This document shows positions 8,806-18,889 of a DNA stretch of 64,000 nucleotides, piece by piece. Source of the stretch: Flavobacterium celericrescens (lineage in GTDB: Bacteria; Bacteroidota; Bacteroidia; Flavobacteriales; Flavobacteriaceae); assembly GCF_011392075.1 (NCBI RefSeq), contig NZ_JAAJBV010000011.1:1-64000 (forward strand), read 5' to 3'. The number at the start of each line of letters is the position of its first letter. The first letter of the stretch is position 1. The notes beneath the pieces were generated by a model, which did no database searches, was not told the origin of the DNA, and saw only the letters and a program-made list of their open reading frames with translations. Both the position numbers and the translations under genes were made by a program.

Positions 8806-9583
8806 TAGAGAATATATAGAATCAGGTATATTAGAATTATATGTATTTGGAAAACTTTCCTATGAAGAAATTGCGGAAGTTAACCAAATGGCAAATCAGT
8901 ATCCTGAAATAAAAGAAGAAATTAAAGCTATTGAAAAAGCTGTAATTAATTTATCATATGGTGTTGCACCACATTTATCAGCTACAAATTTTGAAAAAAT
9001 TAGAAATCAATTGTTAGAAAAACAAAATGTGATTCAAATGAAACCTAAAAATGTTGTAACACAATACATAGGTTGGGTAGCCGCTGCTGTATTTGTTTTA
9101 GGAATGGGAATTCAATTTTATAAATTAAATGAATCGAATAAAGCAGTTGAAACATTATCAATTGAAAAAAATAATCTTCAAAAATCAATGGTAGATTTAG
9201 AACTGAAAAAGAAAGAATCTGAACAAGTTTTAGCTATTTTAAGAGATACAAGTAATGTTGCTGTAGCTTTAGCTGGACAACAAGTAGCTCCTAATGCTTA
9301 TGCAAAAGCATATTACAACAAAAACACAAAAGAAGTATATATCGATGCTTCTGGTTTACCAACTCCTCCAGAAGGAATGGTATATCAAGTATGGGCTTTA
9401 AAATTAGAACCTGTTTTAACACCTACGAGTATTGGATTGCTTGATTCATACGCTACAAGTACTACAAAAGTAATTAAAGTAGAAAATGCAAATGAAGCAC
9501 AAGCTTTTGGAATTACATTGGAACCAGCCGGTGGAAGTGCCGGACCTACAATGGAACAACTTTATACCTTAGGAAAAGTATAA
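8798..9583 (+). CDS. Membrane-bound anti-sigma factor, RskA/anti-sigma-K type
   Basis: Predicted to hold the upstream ECF sigma factor inactive at the membrane. The 261-aa protein has a cytosolic N-terminal domain, one membrane segment (about 90-107, VTQYIGWVAAAVFVLGMGIQF), a coiled stretch, and an extracytoplasmic RskA-like beta domain (YIDASGLPTPPEGMVYQVWAL.. ITLEPAGGS). No canonical zinc H-X3-C-X2-C motif is visible, so sensing is not through that motif. The overlap with the sigma gene supports partnership. A hairpin terminator follows. Confidence 0.87.
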   Translation: MNSREYIESGILELYVFGKLSYEEIAEVNQMANQYPEIKEEIKAIEKAVINLSYGVAPHLSATNFEKIRNQLLEKQNVIQMKPKNVVTQYIGWVAAAVFVLGMGIQFYKLNESNKAVETLSIEKNNLQKSMVDLELKKKESEQVLAILRDTSNVAVALAGQQVAPNAYAKAYYNKNTKEVYIDASGLPTPPEGMVYQVWALKLEPVLTPTSIGLLDSYATSTTKVIKVENANEAQAFGITLEPAGGSAGPTMEQLYTLGKV

Positions 9584-9586
9584 TTA

Positions 9587-9612
9587 AAATGCGTCTACAC
9601 AGACGCATTTTA
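9587..9612 (+). terminator. Terminator after the sigma/anti-sigma operon
   Basis: AAAATGCGTCT and AGACGCATTTT form an 11-bp perfect inverted repeat around a short loop, immediately after the anti-sigma stop codon. Confidence 0.85.
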
Positions 9613-9642
9613 TTTTCATAAAAATTGCAAAAGAATAGAAAA

Positions 9643-10332
9643 ATGAAAAAAATTGTAGTATTAACAGGAGCTGGAATTAGTGCCGAAAGTGGCATAAAAA
9701 CATTCCGAGATGCAGATGGTTTGTGGGAAGGTCACGATATTATGGAAGTGGCTTCACCCGTTGGCTGGAAAAAAAATCCAGAATTGGTATTAGACTTTTA
9801 CAACAAACGAAGAGCTCAACTTTTAACCGTAAAACCAAACAAAGCTCACGAAATTTTATCCGAATTAGAAGAACATTTTGACATTCATATCATTACGCAA
9901 AACGTTGACGATTTACACGAAAGAGCTGGAAGCAACAAAGTCATCCATTTACATGGAGAATTATTAAAAGTGAGAAGCATTTCAAACGAAAATTTCGTAA
10001 TCGATTGGAAACACGATTTAAATCTAGGCGATTTTGATTTAGAAGGCAATCAATTACGACCACATATTATTTGGTTTGGCGAAGATGTTCCAATGATTGA
10101 ACATGCCATTGATATTGTAGAAACCGCTGATATTTTAATCATTATCGGAACTTCATTACAAGTCTATCCTGCAGCAGGATTAATGAATTATGTTGACCAA
10201 AATGTTCCCGTGTATTACATCGATCCAAATCCAGCCACGATTTATGATTTACCAAATGAATTGAAAATCTTACCTCTAACCGCAGTTGAAGGAATGAAAA
10301 TTGTAAAAGAAGAACTTTTAAATTTAAATTAA
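9643..10332 (+). CDS. NAD-dependent protein deacylase (sirtuin), class III-like, lacking zinc cysteines
   Basis: Removes acyl groups from lysine using NAD. The Rossmann motifs are intact: LTGAGISAESGIKTFRD, TQNVDDLHERAGS, HLHGE with the catalytic His, and GTSLQVYPAAG. FYNKRR supplies the Tyr-x-x-Arg pair that selects succinyl or malonyl lysine in SIRT5/CobB. The whole 229-aa chain contains no cysteine, so the usual four-Cys zinc site is absent and the small domain must be stabilised differently. ATG 9,643 is preferred to TTG 9,625 because the protein then starts MKKIVVLTGAG as the family does. Confidence 0.9.
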   Translation: MKKIVVLTGAGISAESGIKTFRDADGLWEGHDIMEVASPVGWKKNPELVLDFYNKRRAQLLTVKPNKAHEILSELEEHFDIHIITQNVDDLHERAGSNKVIHLHGELLKVRSISNENFVIDWKHDLNLGDFDLEGNQLRPHIIWFGEDVPMIEHAIDIVETADILIIIGTSLQVYPAAGLMNYVDQNVPVYYIDPNPATIYDLPNELKILPLTAVEGMKIVKEELLNLN

Positions 10333-10372
10333 AAAACTCGAAACTAATTACTAATAACTAATCACTAATTAC

Positions 10373-10380
10373 TAAATTTG
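10373..10380 (+). promoter_or_regulatory. purB -7 box next to low-complexity repeats
   Basis: TAAATTTG followed by CAC precedes the purB ATG by 26 bases. It abuts a run of AATTACTAATAACTAATCACTAATTACT repeats (10,346-10,372), the reverse of the AGTGATTAGT repeats elsewhere, so the repeat contributes part of the promoter. Confidence 0.5.
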
Positions 10381-10406
10381 CACTTCTTTAAACAACACAC
10401 AACAAA

Positions 10407-11750
10407 ATGCAATTAACAGAATTAAATGCTATTTCGCCAATTGATGGTCGTTATAGAAGCAAAACTATTTCATTATCTCCTTATTTTTCTGAAGAAGCCT
10501 TAATTAAATACCGCGTTTTGGTAGAGGTTGAATATTTTATTGCTTTGCGCGAAGCTGATTTACCTCAATTAGCCAAAATTGACAAATCGATTTACGATTC
10601 TTTAAGAGCGATTTACAAAAACTTTTCTACCGAAGATGCACTTTGGATTAAAGAAACCGAAAAAACAACGAATCACGATGTTAAAGCGGTGGAATATTTC
10701 ATTAAATCGAAATTCGATAGTTTAGGATTACAAGAATTTAAAGAGTTTATTCATTTCGGATTGACTTCTCAAGATATCAACAATACAGCGATTCCACTTT
10801 CTACAAAAGAAGCGTTTGAAAATGTATATTTACCAGGTTTAGTAAGCGTAATTGCAAAATTGAAAGAATTAGCAATGGAATGGCAAAACGTTCCAATGTT
10901 AGCTAGAACTCACGGACAGCCAGCCTCTCCTACTCGCTTAGGAAAAGAAATTTTAGTTTTCGTAGAACGTTTAGAAGAGCAAATGCGTTTGTTATTCAAC
11001 GTACCTTTTGCAGCTAAATTTGGTGGAGCAACTGGAAATTACAACGCTCACAAAGTAGCGTATCCAAACACGGATTGGAAAAAATTCGGAACCGATTTCG
11101 TAGAAAATAGTTTGGGATTACACCATTCGTTTCCAACAACACAAATAGAACATTACGACCATTTTGCAGCCTTTTTTGATGCTTTAAAACGTATCAATAC
11201 AATTTTAATCGACTTGGATAGAGACATTTGGACGTATGTTTCTATGGATTATTTCAAACAAAAAATCAAAGCAGGAGAAATTGGTTCTTCAGCGATGCCA
11301 CACAAAGTTAATCCGATTGATTTTGAAAATTCAGAAGGAAATTTAGGAATTGCGAATGCGATTTTCGAACATTTATCAGCAAAATTACCACTTTCAAGAT
11401 TACAACGCGATTTAACAGATAGTACGGTTTTACGTAATATTGGAGTTCCAATGGGACACACGTTAATTGCTTTTGAAGCCACTTTAAAAGGATTAAACAA
11501 ATTGTTATTAAACGAAGACAAATTCGCAGAAGATTTAGAGAAAAACTGGGCGGTTGTGGCAGAGGCAATTCAAACGATTTTACGTCGTGAAGGCTATCCA
11601 AATCCATACGAAGCTTTAAAAGATTTAACCAGAACGAATACTGTAATTAACAAAGAAGCAATTCATAATTTCATAGGAACATTAAACGTTTCTGAAGAAG
11701 TTAGAGCGGAGTTAATGCAAATTACACCGAGTAATTATTTGGGGATTTAA
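10407..11750 (+). CDS. purB: Adenylosuccinate lyase
   Basis: Cleaves SAICAR and adenylosuccinate in purine synthesis, releasing fumarate. The 447-aa protein begins LNAISPIDGRYRSKT and has HFGLTSQDINNTA, ARTHGQPASPT and the fumarase/aspartase signature GSSAMPHKVNPIDFENSEGN with the catalytic Ser loop. Full length, single gene, followed by a terminator at 11,779. Confidence 0.96.
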   Translation: MQLTELNAISPIDGRYRSKTISLSPYFSEEALIKYRVLVEVEYFIALREADLPQLAKIDKSIYDSLRAIYKNFSTEDALWIKETEKTTNHDVKAVEYFIKSKFDSLGLQEFKEFIHFGLTSQDINNTAIPLSTKEAFENVYLPGLVSVIAKLKELAMEWQNVPMLARTHGQPASPTRLGKEILVFVERLEEQMRLLFNVPFAAKFGGATGNYNAHKVAYPNTDWKKFGTDFVENSLGLHHSFPTTQIEHYDHFAAFFDALKRINTILIDLDRDIWTYVSMDYFKQKIKAGEIGSSAMPHKVNPIDFENSEGNLGIANAIFEHLSAKLPLSRLQRDLTDSTVLRNIGVPMGHTLIAFEATLKGLNKLLLNEDKFAEDLEKNWAVVAEAIQTILRREGYPNPYEALKDLTRTNTVINKEAIHNFIGTLNVSEEVRAELMQITPSNYLGI

Positions 11751-11778
11751 TTTCTTCAAAAATAAGATACATTTTAAG

Positions 11779-11812
11779 AATCTCGTTAGAAGTAATTTTA
11801 ACGAGATTTTAT
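11779..11812 (+). terminator. purB terminator
   Basis: AATCTCGTTA and TAACGAGATT are perfect complements (10 bp) with a 10-base loop and a following T-rich stretch, about 28 bases after purB. Confidence 0.8.
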
Positions 11813-11869
11813 ATTTTCATAATTTTGAAAACCAAACCATTTTCACTATTTTAGTAAAAAATCAATTAT

Positions 11870-14104
11870 ATGCCAATTCCATTAAACACTTCCACCGTCC
11901 ATTTACCTGATTTAATAAGTGATTTAGGATTAATTCTTGTCACAGCTGCTATTGCAGTTTTATTATTCAGAATATTAAAACAACCTTTAGTTCTTGGTTA
12001 TTTAGTTGCTGGTTTTTTGGCAGGAAGTGAGTTTGATTTTTTTCCAACAGTTAAAGACATGAACAGTGTCAAAGTTTGGGCAGAAATTGGTGTTATATTT
12101 CTTTTATTCAGTTTAGGGCTCGAATTTAGTTTCAAAAAACTTATGAAGGTTGGTGGAACGGCATCCATAACAGCTATCACCCAAATAATTGGAATGGTCG
12201 TTTTAGGCTATTTCATTGGTCAATTAATGGATTGGGGTAAAATGAACAGCTTATTTTTAGGTGTCATTTTATCCATTTCATCAACTACAATAATTCTGAA
12301 AACTTTTGACGAATTAGGAGTAAAAACACAAAAGTTCGCCGGAAATGTAATTGGAGCTTTAATTGTTCAGGATATTTTAGCCATTTTAATGATGGTTTTA
12401 TTATCAACAGTAGCAGTAAGTCAACAATTTTCGGGTGGTGAATTACTAAAATCGGTTTTAAAATTAATCTTCTTTTTAACGATATGGTTTGTTGCAGGAA
12501 TTTTCTTTATTCCTACACTTCTCAAAAAAGCCAAACATCTTTTAACAGACGAAATGTTACTAATTGTTTCATTGGCTTTGTGTTTATTAATGGTTCTTTT
12601 TGCTGCAAATGTTGGCTTCTCGCCTGCTCTTGGCGCCTTCATTATGGGTTCAATTATTGCCGAAACTACACAAGCCGAACACATTGAACATTTGGTAAAA
12701 CCCGTAAAAGATTTATTTGGAGCTGTTTTTTTTGTATCAGTTGGAATGCTAATTGATCCAGAAATGTTAGCTAAATATGCAATTCCTGTAGGAATATTAA
12801 CAGTTGTGGTTATCGTTGGTCAATCATTAAGTTCTACTATTGGCGCATTACTTTCTGGACAACCTTTAAAACAGTCTATACAAACTGGAATGAGTTTATC
12901 TCAAATAGGTGAATTTTCATTCATCATAGCAACTCTAGGAATGACGCTAAATGTTACAAGTGATTTCTTATATCCTATTGTGGTGGCTGTTTCAGCTATA
13001 ACAACTTTTACAACGCCATTTATGGTAAAGTTATCGACACCATTTTCAATCTATTTAGAAAAAAAATTACCAAGGCGCTGGGTTAAAAAAATTGAGCGTT
13101 ATAGCGCAAATACTGAAGCGATAAAATCGGTTAGCAATTGGCAAATTGTACTTCGCTCCTATTTAACACAAGTGATTCTTCATTCCATAATAATTGTTGC
13201 CATTATTATACTTTCATCAAAATATATTTTGCCTCTGGTTCAGGATTCAAGGTTTGGAAATGCATTTGCTGCATTGATAACACTAATTATACTATCACCA
13301 TTTTTATGGGCGTTATCATTGCGAAGAGTTGCAGTAAAACAAGTACAAGAATTAATGCAAGTTAGAAAATATCAAGGACCAATAATTGTTTTAGTATTTT
13401 TCAGAATTGTATTAACTTTATTTTATATTGGATTCATATTAAATACGTTTTTTTCTCCAGGAATTGCTCTAATAGCTTTAGTTATTGCAATTATCAGTTA
13501 TGTTTTATTTCCTAAAAAATTACATTCCTTTTATAATAAAATTGAATCGCATTTTTTGCGAAATTTCCATGGAAGAGAATTATCAAAACCAAATAAAAGA
13601 CAAAATGTTTTATCGCCTTGGGATGGACACATGGCTAATTTTTATATTGCAATAGAATCCAATATAGCAGGCAAAACATTGGAAGAATTAAAAATAAGAG
13701 AACAATTTGGGATAAATATTGCAGCAATAAAACGTGGTGAAATTACCATAAATATCCCTATTCGAACCGAAAGGTTATTTCCAGGTGATGAAATTAGCGT
13801 TATTGGCACTGACGAACAGGTTGTAGCTTTTAAAAATTACTTAGATAAGCATGAAATAGACATTCCAGAAGTTGTGGCAGAAGACGAAATCATTTTACAA
13901 CAACTAGAATTAAAAAACAGAATTTGTATTGGAAAAAGTATACGTGATTCTTTAATTAGAGAAAAAACTCATGGTATTATCGTAGGCATTGAGCGCAATG
14001 GAAAACGTATTTTAAATCCGGAATCACATTTAATTTTAGAATCAGATGATATTCTTTGGATTGCTGGAGATAAGAAAAAAATTGCTGAATTTTTAAAAGG
14101 GTAA
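11870..14104 (+). CDS. Kef/CPA2-type cation:proton antiporter with two TrkA-C domains
   Basis: Membrane antiporter of the CPA2 family, probably K+/H+ or Na+/H+ exchange. Residues 1-400 form the Na_H_Exchanger domain with about 12 membrane helices (LILVTAAIAVLLFRIL, FLLFSLGLEF, IVQDILAILMM, FSPALGAFIMGS). Two or three further membrane helices lie at about 430-560. The C-terminus (about 580-744) has two RCK_C/TrkA-C modules and no TrkA-N NAD-binding domain, so gating by NAD(H) is unlikely. It is a single gene between purB and a CAP-domain gene. Confidence 0.88.
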   Translation: MPIPLNTSTVHLPDLISDLGLILVTAAIAVLLFRILKQPLVLGYLVAGFLAGSEFDFFPTVKDMNSVKVWAEIGVIFLLFSLGLEFSFKKLMKVGGTASITAITQIIGMVVLGYFIGQLMDWGKMNSLFLGVILSISSTTIILKTFDELGVKTQKFAGNVIGALIVQDILAILMMVLLSTVAVSQQFSGGELLKSVLKLIFFLTIWFVAGIFFIPTLLKKAKHLLTDEMLLIVSLALCLLMVLFAANVGFSPALGAFIMGSIIAETTQAEHIEHLVKPVKDLFGAVFFVSVGMLIDPEMLAKYAIPVGILTVVVIVGQSLSSTIGALLSGQPLKQSIQTGMSLSQIGEFSFIIATLGMTLNVTSDFLYPIVVAVSAITTFTTPFMVKLSTPFSIYLEKKLPRRWVKKIERYSANTEAIKSVSNWQIVLRSYLTQVILHSIIIVAIIILSSKYILPLVQDSRFGNAFAALITLIILSPFLWALSLRRVAVKQVQELMQVRKYQGPIIVLVFFRIVLTLFYIGFILNTFFSPGIALIALVIAIISYVLFPKKLHSFYNKIESHFLRNFHGRELSKPNKRQNVLSPWDGHMANFYIAIESNIAGKTLEELKIREQFGINIAAIKRGEITINIPIRTERLFPGDEISVIGTDEQVVAFKNYLDKHEIDIPEVVAEDEIILQQLELKNRICIGKSIRDSLIREKTHGIIVGIERNGKRILNPESHLILESDDILWIAGDKKKIAEFLKG

Positions 14105-14156
14105 AATACTATTTAATCTATTTTTAAGTTATATAAAGTATTGAAAAACAAATAAT

Positions 14157-14666
14157 ATGAAAACCCATTTCACCTTACTCCTATTATTCATTTCGGCTTT
14201 AAGTTTCAGTCAAAATCAAAATAAAATTGATTTAGAAAAATTGAAAATTAAAGTTCATAAATTAATAAATCAAGAAAGAGTAAATAACGACCGTAAAATA
14301 CTTAACCAAAACTTATATCTAAAAAAAGCAGCAGAAGATCATGCAAAATTTATCGCAAAGATTCAAAATTTATCGCACGAACAAACTGATGAAAAAAAAT
14401 TAAAACCAAAAGATCGCGTATTTTTTCATGGTGGAAATTCTTTTGTATTAGTTGGTGAAAATTTACTTTTTACAAGTATTAAAGAACAAATTTATACAGA
14501 TGAAGATTTAGAAACATTAGCTTTAAAAATGTTTAATCTATGGAAAAATTCACCAAATCATTACAAAAATATGATTGAACATAAATATTTGTACACGGAA
14601 ATTGGTTTTAGTATTGATTGGGAAAACAATAAAATATATGCGGTGCAATTATTTGGAGCGAAATGA
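14157..14666 (+). CDS. Secreted CAP (SCP/PR-1-like) domain protein
   Basis: The 169-aa protein has a signal peptide (MKTHFTLLLLFISALSFSQ) and a CAP fold: HKLINQERVNND.. at the first helix, HAKFIAKIQNLSHEQ, the GENLLF motif, and WKNSPNHYKNMIEHKYLYTEIGFS near the end. The conserved His and Glu of the CAP cavity can be placed. Bacterial CAP proteins have no settled function; an envelope or secreted role is inferred. It is convergent with guaB, the two separated by repeat sequence. Confidence 0.8.
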   Translation: MKTHFTLLLLFISALSFSQNQNKIDLEKLKIKVHKLINQERVNNDRKILNQNLYLKKAAEDHAKFIAKIQNLSHEQTDEKKLKPKDRVFFHGGNSFVLVGENLLFTSIKEQIYTDEDLETLALKMFNLWKNSPNHYKNMIEHKYLYTEIGFSIDWENNKIYAVQLFGAK

Positions 14667-14743
14667 TTAAACACGAATTTTACGAATTAGAATGAATTAA
14701 TTGGTGTGAATTTGTGAAATTCGGGTTCTATCTAAAGCAAAAA

Positions 14744-14776
14744 AAACCTGACAGGTTTTTGAAACCTGTCAGGTTT
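14744..14776. terminator. Palindromic AAACCTGACAGGTTT repeat acting as two-way terminator
   Basis: AAACCTGACAGGTTT (14,744-14,758) is followed after three bases by its near-copy AAACCTGTCAGGTTT. Each half is itself almost palindromic and the two pair fully. It lies between two convergent genes, fitting bidirectional termination. The motif is a familiar dispersed intergenic repeat of Bacteroidota. A second repeat-like piece (GATTCCTTCGGAATGACAAA) follows near 14,792. Confidence 0.65.
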
Positions 14777-14862
14777 GTATTAACTATAATTTGAGATTCC
14801 TTCGGAATGACAAACGTTGTGTTTAACTGAAGACTGAGACTGAAGACTGAACACTCGAAAAA

Positions 14863-16335
14863 CTATCTTGAATAATTCGGAGCTTCTTTCGTAATCGTTA
14901 CATTATGTGGGTGGCTTTCACCAATTCCACTTGCTGTAATTCTGATAAAGCGACTAGTTTCTTGTAAAGTTTTAATATCTTTTGACCCACAATAACCCAT
15001 TCCAGCTCTTAAACCGCCTATGAATTGTTGCATACTTTCGTTTAATTCTCCTTTGTAAGGTACTCTACCTACAATTCCTTCAGGAACTAATTTCTTAACA
15101 TCATCTTCTACATCTTGGAAATAACGGTCTTTCGAACCTTCTTGCATGGCTTCCACTGAACCCATTCCGCGGTACGATTTGAATTTTCTTCCTTCAAAAA
15201 TAATCGTTTCTCCTGGTGATTCTTTTGTTCCTGCTAATAATGAACCTAACATCACACAATCAGCACCCGCAGCAATCGCTTTTGGAATATCACCTGTATA
15301 ACGAATTCCGCCATCAGCAATAACTGGAACTCCAGTCCCTCTTAATGCAGCAGCTACTTCTAAAACCGCAGAAAATTGAGGAAATCCAACTCCAGCAACA
15401 ACTCGCGTTGTACAAATAGAACCTGGACCAATTCCAACTTTCACTGCATCAGCTCCGTTTTGAGCTAAATATAAAGCAGCTTCTGGAGTAGCAATATTTC
15501 CTACTACTACATCTAATTCTGGGAATTTTGTTTTTACAGCTTTTAATACATCCACTACACCTTTTGTATGTCCGTGAGCGGTATCGATAATTACAGCATC
15601 AACTCCAGCATTTACTAAAGCCGTTGCTCTTTCAACAGCATCCGCCGTAACTCCTAAAGCCGCAGCTACACGCAAACGACCAAATTTATCTTTGTTTGCA
15701 ATTGGTTTTTGAGTTAATTTGGTAATATCTCTAAAAGTTATTAAGCCAACTAATTTATTATTATTGTCAACTACTGGCAATTTTTCAATTTTGTTTTCTT
15801 GAAGAATTCCTTCTGCTTCTTGCAAAGTGGTTCCTTGAGCAGCTGTTACAAGATTTTCTGAAGTCATCACTTCTAAAATAGAACGTGAATTTACTTTTTC
15901 AAAACGTAAATCTCTATTAGTGACGATTCCTTTTAAAATTCCGTTTTCATCTACTACTGGAATTCCGCCAATACTAAATTCTTTCATTGCCATTTTAGCA
16001 TCACCAACTGTTGAAGATAATGGTAACGTAACTGGATCGATAATCATACCGCTTTCCGCACGTTTTACTTTCTTAACTTTTGCCGCTTGTTGTTCAATCG
16101 TCATGTTTTTATGCAAAACACCTATTCCTCCTTCTTGAGCCATAGCAATAGCCATAGAACTTTCGGTAACTGTATCCATTGCAGCGGAAACAATAGGAAC
16201 ATTTAAAGTAATATTTTTCGAAAACTTCGATTGAATATTTACTTCACGCGGTAAAATTTCTGAATAATTTGGAATAAGCAAAACGTCGTCGTATGTAAGT
16301 CCTTCGCCAACGATCTTAGTTGTGTGTGCTTTCAT
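14863..16335 (-). CDS. guaB: Inosine-5'-monophosphate dehydrogenase
   Basis: Oxidises IMP to XMP with NAD, the committed step to GMP. The 490-aa chain has the (beta/alpha)8 barrel interrupted by two CBS domains (about 95-205), the catalytic loop [19 protein letters not shown] with its Cys, and the flap [26 protein letters not shown]. The minus-strand -7 box TATATTTG (16,375-16,368) lies about 32 bases before the ATG. Confidence 0.97.
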   Translation of the reverse strand: MKAHTTKIVGEGLTYDDVLLIPNYSEILPREVNIQSKFSKNITLNVPIVSAAMDTVTESSMAIAMAQEGGIGVLHKNMTIEQQAAKVKKVKRAESGMIIDPVTLPLSSTVGDAKMAMKEFSIGGIPVVDENGILKGIVTNRDLRFEKVNSRSILEVMTSENLVTAAQGTTLQEAEGILQENKIEKLPVVDNNNKLVGLITFRDITKLTQKPIANKDKFGRLRVAAALGVTADAVERATALVNAGVDAVIIDTAHGHTKGVVDVLKAVKTKFPELDVVVGNIATPEAALYLAQNGADAVKVGIGPGSICTTRVVAGVGFPQFSAVLEVAAALRGTGVPVIADGGIRYTGDIPKAIAAGADCVMLGSLLAGTKESPGETIIFEGRKFKSYRGMGSVEAMQEGSKDRYFQDVEDDVKKLVPEGIVGRVPYKGELNESMQQFIGGLRAGMGYCGSKDIKTLQETSRFIRITASGIGESHPHNVTITKEAPNYSR

Positions 16336-16414
16336 GGTGCAATTTGTAGTTGTTGTTAAATTGCGTGCAAATATAAGAAAAAAAGTGATTAGTAACAGTA
16401 ATTACTATTAGTTT

Positions 16415-17278
16415 TTAATGAAACTCACCAAATAATTTTGTTGCTTCATTGTAAGCACTTTCAAAACTCATTGGACTAGTATTGGTGTTTTCTCTTTTGG
16501 TAGTAAAATAAGATAATAATTTTTCTGTTGGCATATTTCCTGTTAAATCATCTTTTGCCATCGGGCAACCACCAAAACCTTGAATGGCTCCATCATATCT
16601 TCTACATCCAGCATTGTATGCTGCATCAATTTTTTCAAACCATTTGTCTGGAGTAGTATGAAGATGAGCACCAAATTCAATGTTTGGATATTTTGGAATC
16701 AAATTAGAAAATAAATAATCAATCACTTCTGGAGTTGAACTTCCAACAGTATCAGAAAGCGAAAGAATTTTCACACCCATATTCGCTAATTTTTCAGTCC
16801 ATTCTCCTACAATTTCAACATTCCATGGATCACCATAAGGATTACCGAAACCCATTGAAATATAGGTTACCACTTCTTTATTTGATTTATCTGCAATTTC
16901 TAAAATTTCTTTAAGCGTAACTAAACTTTCTGCAATGGTTTTGTGAGTATTACGCATTTGAAAGTTTTCAGAAATTGAAAAAGGAAAACCTAAATACTGA
17001 ATTTCTTTGTGAACAGATGCGTTTTGTGCGCCTTGTGTATTTGCAATAATTGCTAATAATTTACTACTGGTTGCTGATAAATCCAATTGAGATAATACTT
17101 CTACAGTATCCTGCATTTGTGGTATAGCCTTAGGCGAAACAAAACTACCAAAATCTATAGTATCAAAACCCACACGCAACAATGATTGTATATATTTTAC
17201 CTTTCTTTCTGTAGGAATAAAGGGCTTTATACCTTGCATTGCATCGCGTGGACACTCTATAATTTTGATTGGATTCAT
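16415..17278 (-). CDS. Hydroxymethylglutaryl-CoA lyase
   Basis: Cleaves HMG-CoA to acetyl-CoA and acetoacetate in leucine and ketone-body breakdown. The 287-aa HMGL-like barrel begins KIIECPRDAMQG with the metal-binding Asp, has the GAHLHTTPDKW metal-binding His-x-His, and ends with the family loop GFGGCPMAKDDLTGN carrying the catalytic Cys. It lies 18 bases after pyrD. A minus-strand TATCTTTG (17,290-17,283) ends four bases before the ATG, so a second, nearly leaderless transcript is possible. Confidence 0.92.
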   Translation of the reverse strand: MNPIKIIECPRDAMQGIKPFIPTERKVKYIQSLLRVGFDTIDFGSFVSPKAIPQMQDTVEVLSQLDLSATSSKLLAIIANTQGAQNASVHKEIQYLGFPFSISENFQMRNTHKTIAESLVTLKEILEIADKSNKEVVTYISMGFGNPYGDPWNVEIVGEWTEKLANMGVKILSLSDTVGSSTPEVIDYLFSNLIPKYPNIEFGAHLHTTPDKWFEKIDAAYNAGCRRYDGAIQGFGGCPMAKDDLTGNMPTEKLLSYFTTKRENTNTSPMSFESAYNEATKLFGEFH

Positions 17279-17296
17279 AGCTCAAAGATATAAATT

Positions 17297-18316
17297 TTAG
17301 CTGTTTTCTAAAATCTTTTTATTGATTGCTTTTATTAATGCTGGTCCTTCATAAATGAAACCGGTATAAAGTTGTACTAAACTTGCTCCTGCTTCTAATT
17401 TTTCAATTGCATCTTCAGCTGTATGAATACCACCAACTCCAATAATTGGGAAAGATTTATTGCTTTTTTCTGAGAGAAAACGAATCACTTCTGTAGAACG
17501 TTTTGTTAATGGTTTTCCAGACAAACCTCCTACTTCAGATTTATTTTCAGATTGTAAACCTTCTCTTGAAAGTGTTGTATTTGTTGCAATCACACCTGCA
17601 ATTTTTGTTTCATTAACTATATCAATTATGTCTAACAATTGCTCGTCTGTTAAATCTGGTGCAATTTTTAATAATATTGGTTTGTGATTAATAGTTTGTA
17701 GCTTATTATTTTCTAGCGTTTGTAACAGCTTCTTAAGTGGTTCTTTTTCTTGAAGTTCTCTTAAATTTGGTGTATTTGGCGAACTAACATTCACTACAAA
17801 ATAATCAACATATGGAAACAAAGCTTCAAAACAGATTTCGTAATCATTAACGGCTTCTTCGTTAGGAGTTACTTTATTTTTTCCAATATTTCCTCCAATT
17901 AAAACACCTTTGTTTTGTTTTAAACGTTCTACAGCTTCTTTTACGCCACCATTATTAAAACCCATTCTATTAATAATTGCATTATCTTCTTTCAAACGGA
18001 AAAGGCGTTTTTTTGGATTTCCTTCTTGCCCAATTGGTGTTAAAGTTCCAATTTCTATAAATCCGAAACCTAAATTAGAAAGTTCATTATACAATTTGGC
18101 ATCTTTATCAAAACCAGCTGCTAAACCTACGGGATTTTTAAATTTAATTCCAAAAACCTCTCTTTCTAAACGCTTATCTTTTACTTCATAAAGTGCTTGA
18201 AATAGTTTTGAAAAACCTGGAATCTTATTAAAAAAACGAATTAATGAAAAGGTAAAATAATGAATTTTTTCTGGGTCGAAACAGAAAAATAATGGACGAA
18301 TAAATAATTTATACAT
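17297..18316 (-). CDS. pyrD: Dihydroorotate dehydrogenase, quinone-dependent (class 2)
   Basis: Oxidises dihydroorotate to orotate at the inner membrane, passing electrons to quinone. The 339-aa chain has the amphipathic N-terminal membrane-association segment ([21 protein letters not shown]), then [34 protein letters not shown] and [14 protein letters not shown], whose catalytic Ser marks class 2. An upstream TTG at 18,337 lies inside the -7 box (TACTTTTG, 18,342-18,335), so the ATG at 18,316 is chosen. HMG-CoA lyase follows. Confidence 0.94.
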   Translation of the reverse strand: MYKLFIRPLFFCFDPEKIHYFTFSLIRFFNKIPGFSKLFQALYEVKDKRLEREVFGIKFKNPVGLAAGFDKDAKLYNELSNLGFGFIEIGTLTPIGQEGNPKKRLFRLKEDNAIINRMGFNNGGVKEAVERLKQNKGVLIGGNIGKNKVTPNEEAVNDYEICFEALFPYVDYFVVNVSSPNTPNLRELQEKEPLKKLLQTLENNKLQTINHKPILLKIAPDLTDEQLLDIIDIVNETKIAGVIATNTTLSREGLQSENKSEVGGLSGKPLTKRSTEVIRFLSEKSNKSFPIIGVGGIHTAEDAIEKLEAGASLVQLYTGFIYEGPALIKAINKKILENS

Positions 18317-18334
18317 AGTAGTTGTGTTGTACTG

Positions 18335-18342
18335 CAAAAGTA
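18335..18342 (-). promoter_or_regulatory. pyrD -7 box
   Basis: TACTTTTG on the minus strand, about 19 bases before the pyrD ATG. It overlaps a spurious TTG start, which settles the start choice. Confidence 0.55.
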
Positions 18343-18430
18343 TAAAATAGAAATCAAAATATAATGTTACAAATTAAGAATAACTGAAAATTATCTTTTG
18401 TACATTTACTTCTTAAATAATTATGCTCTT

Positions 18431-18889
18431 ATGAACACTTTAATTTTGTTAATCTCTAAATTAGAATCCAAAATAATTTTTTATGATAGAATTAACCATT
18501 CTATTTCTGGTGAAAGTGTTGGTTGGCATATTGAACATAGTTTAAAAACTATTGACCAAATAATTATTGCTACAAAAAATTCAAATCCAGAATCTTATAA
18601 ATGGAAATTTAATTTTTATCGTTTATTAATACTCGATATTTTAAATAAAATTCCAAGAGGAAAAGCTAAAGCTCCCAAAATTGTACGTCCAGAAGGAACA
18701 ATTAATCCTGAATTACTACAATTAAGTATACAAAAGGCAAAAGAAAATATAGATGGCTGGAATGATTTAAATAAAAATGCTTTTTTCCCGCATCCATATT
18801 TTGGTGATTTGAATAAGAAACCAACTGAAAAGTTTTTAGCATTACACACTAATCATCATTTAAAAATTATAGATGATATTTTAAATTAA
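18431..18889 (+). CDS. DinB-like / DUF1569-type protein
   Basis: The 152-aa cytosolic protein has histidines spaced as in the DinB-like four-helix fold: GWHIEHSLKTIDQ, HPYFGDLNKKPTEKFLALHTNHHLKIIDD. The C-terminal HPYFG..H..HH..I motif is typical of DUF1569 proteins. Related folds are metal-dependent thiol transferases; no substrate can be given. ATG 18,431 is preferred over an upstream TTG. Its last 9 bases overlap, tail to tail, the small membrane-protein gene on the other strand. Confidence 0.65.
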   Translation: MNTLILLISKLESKIIFYDRINHSISGESVGWHIEHSLKTIDQIIIATKNSNPESYKWKFNFYRLLILDILNKIPRGKAKAPKIVRPEGTINPELLQLSIQKAKENIDGWNDLNKNAFFPHPYFGDLNKKPTEKFLALHTNHHLKIIDDILN

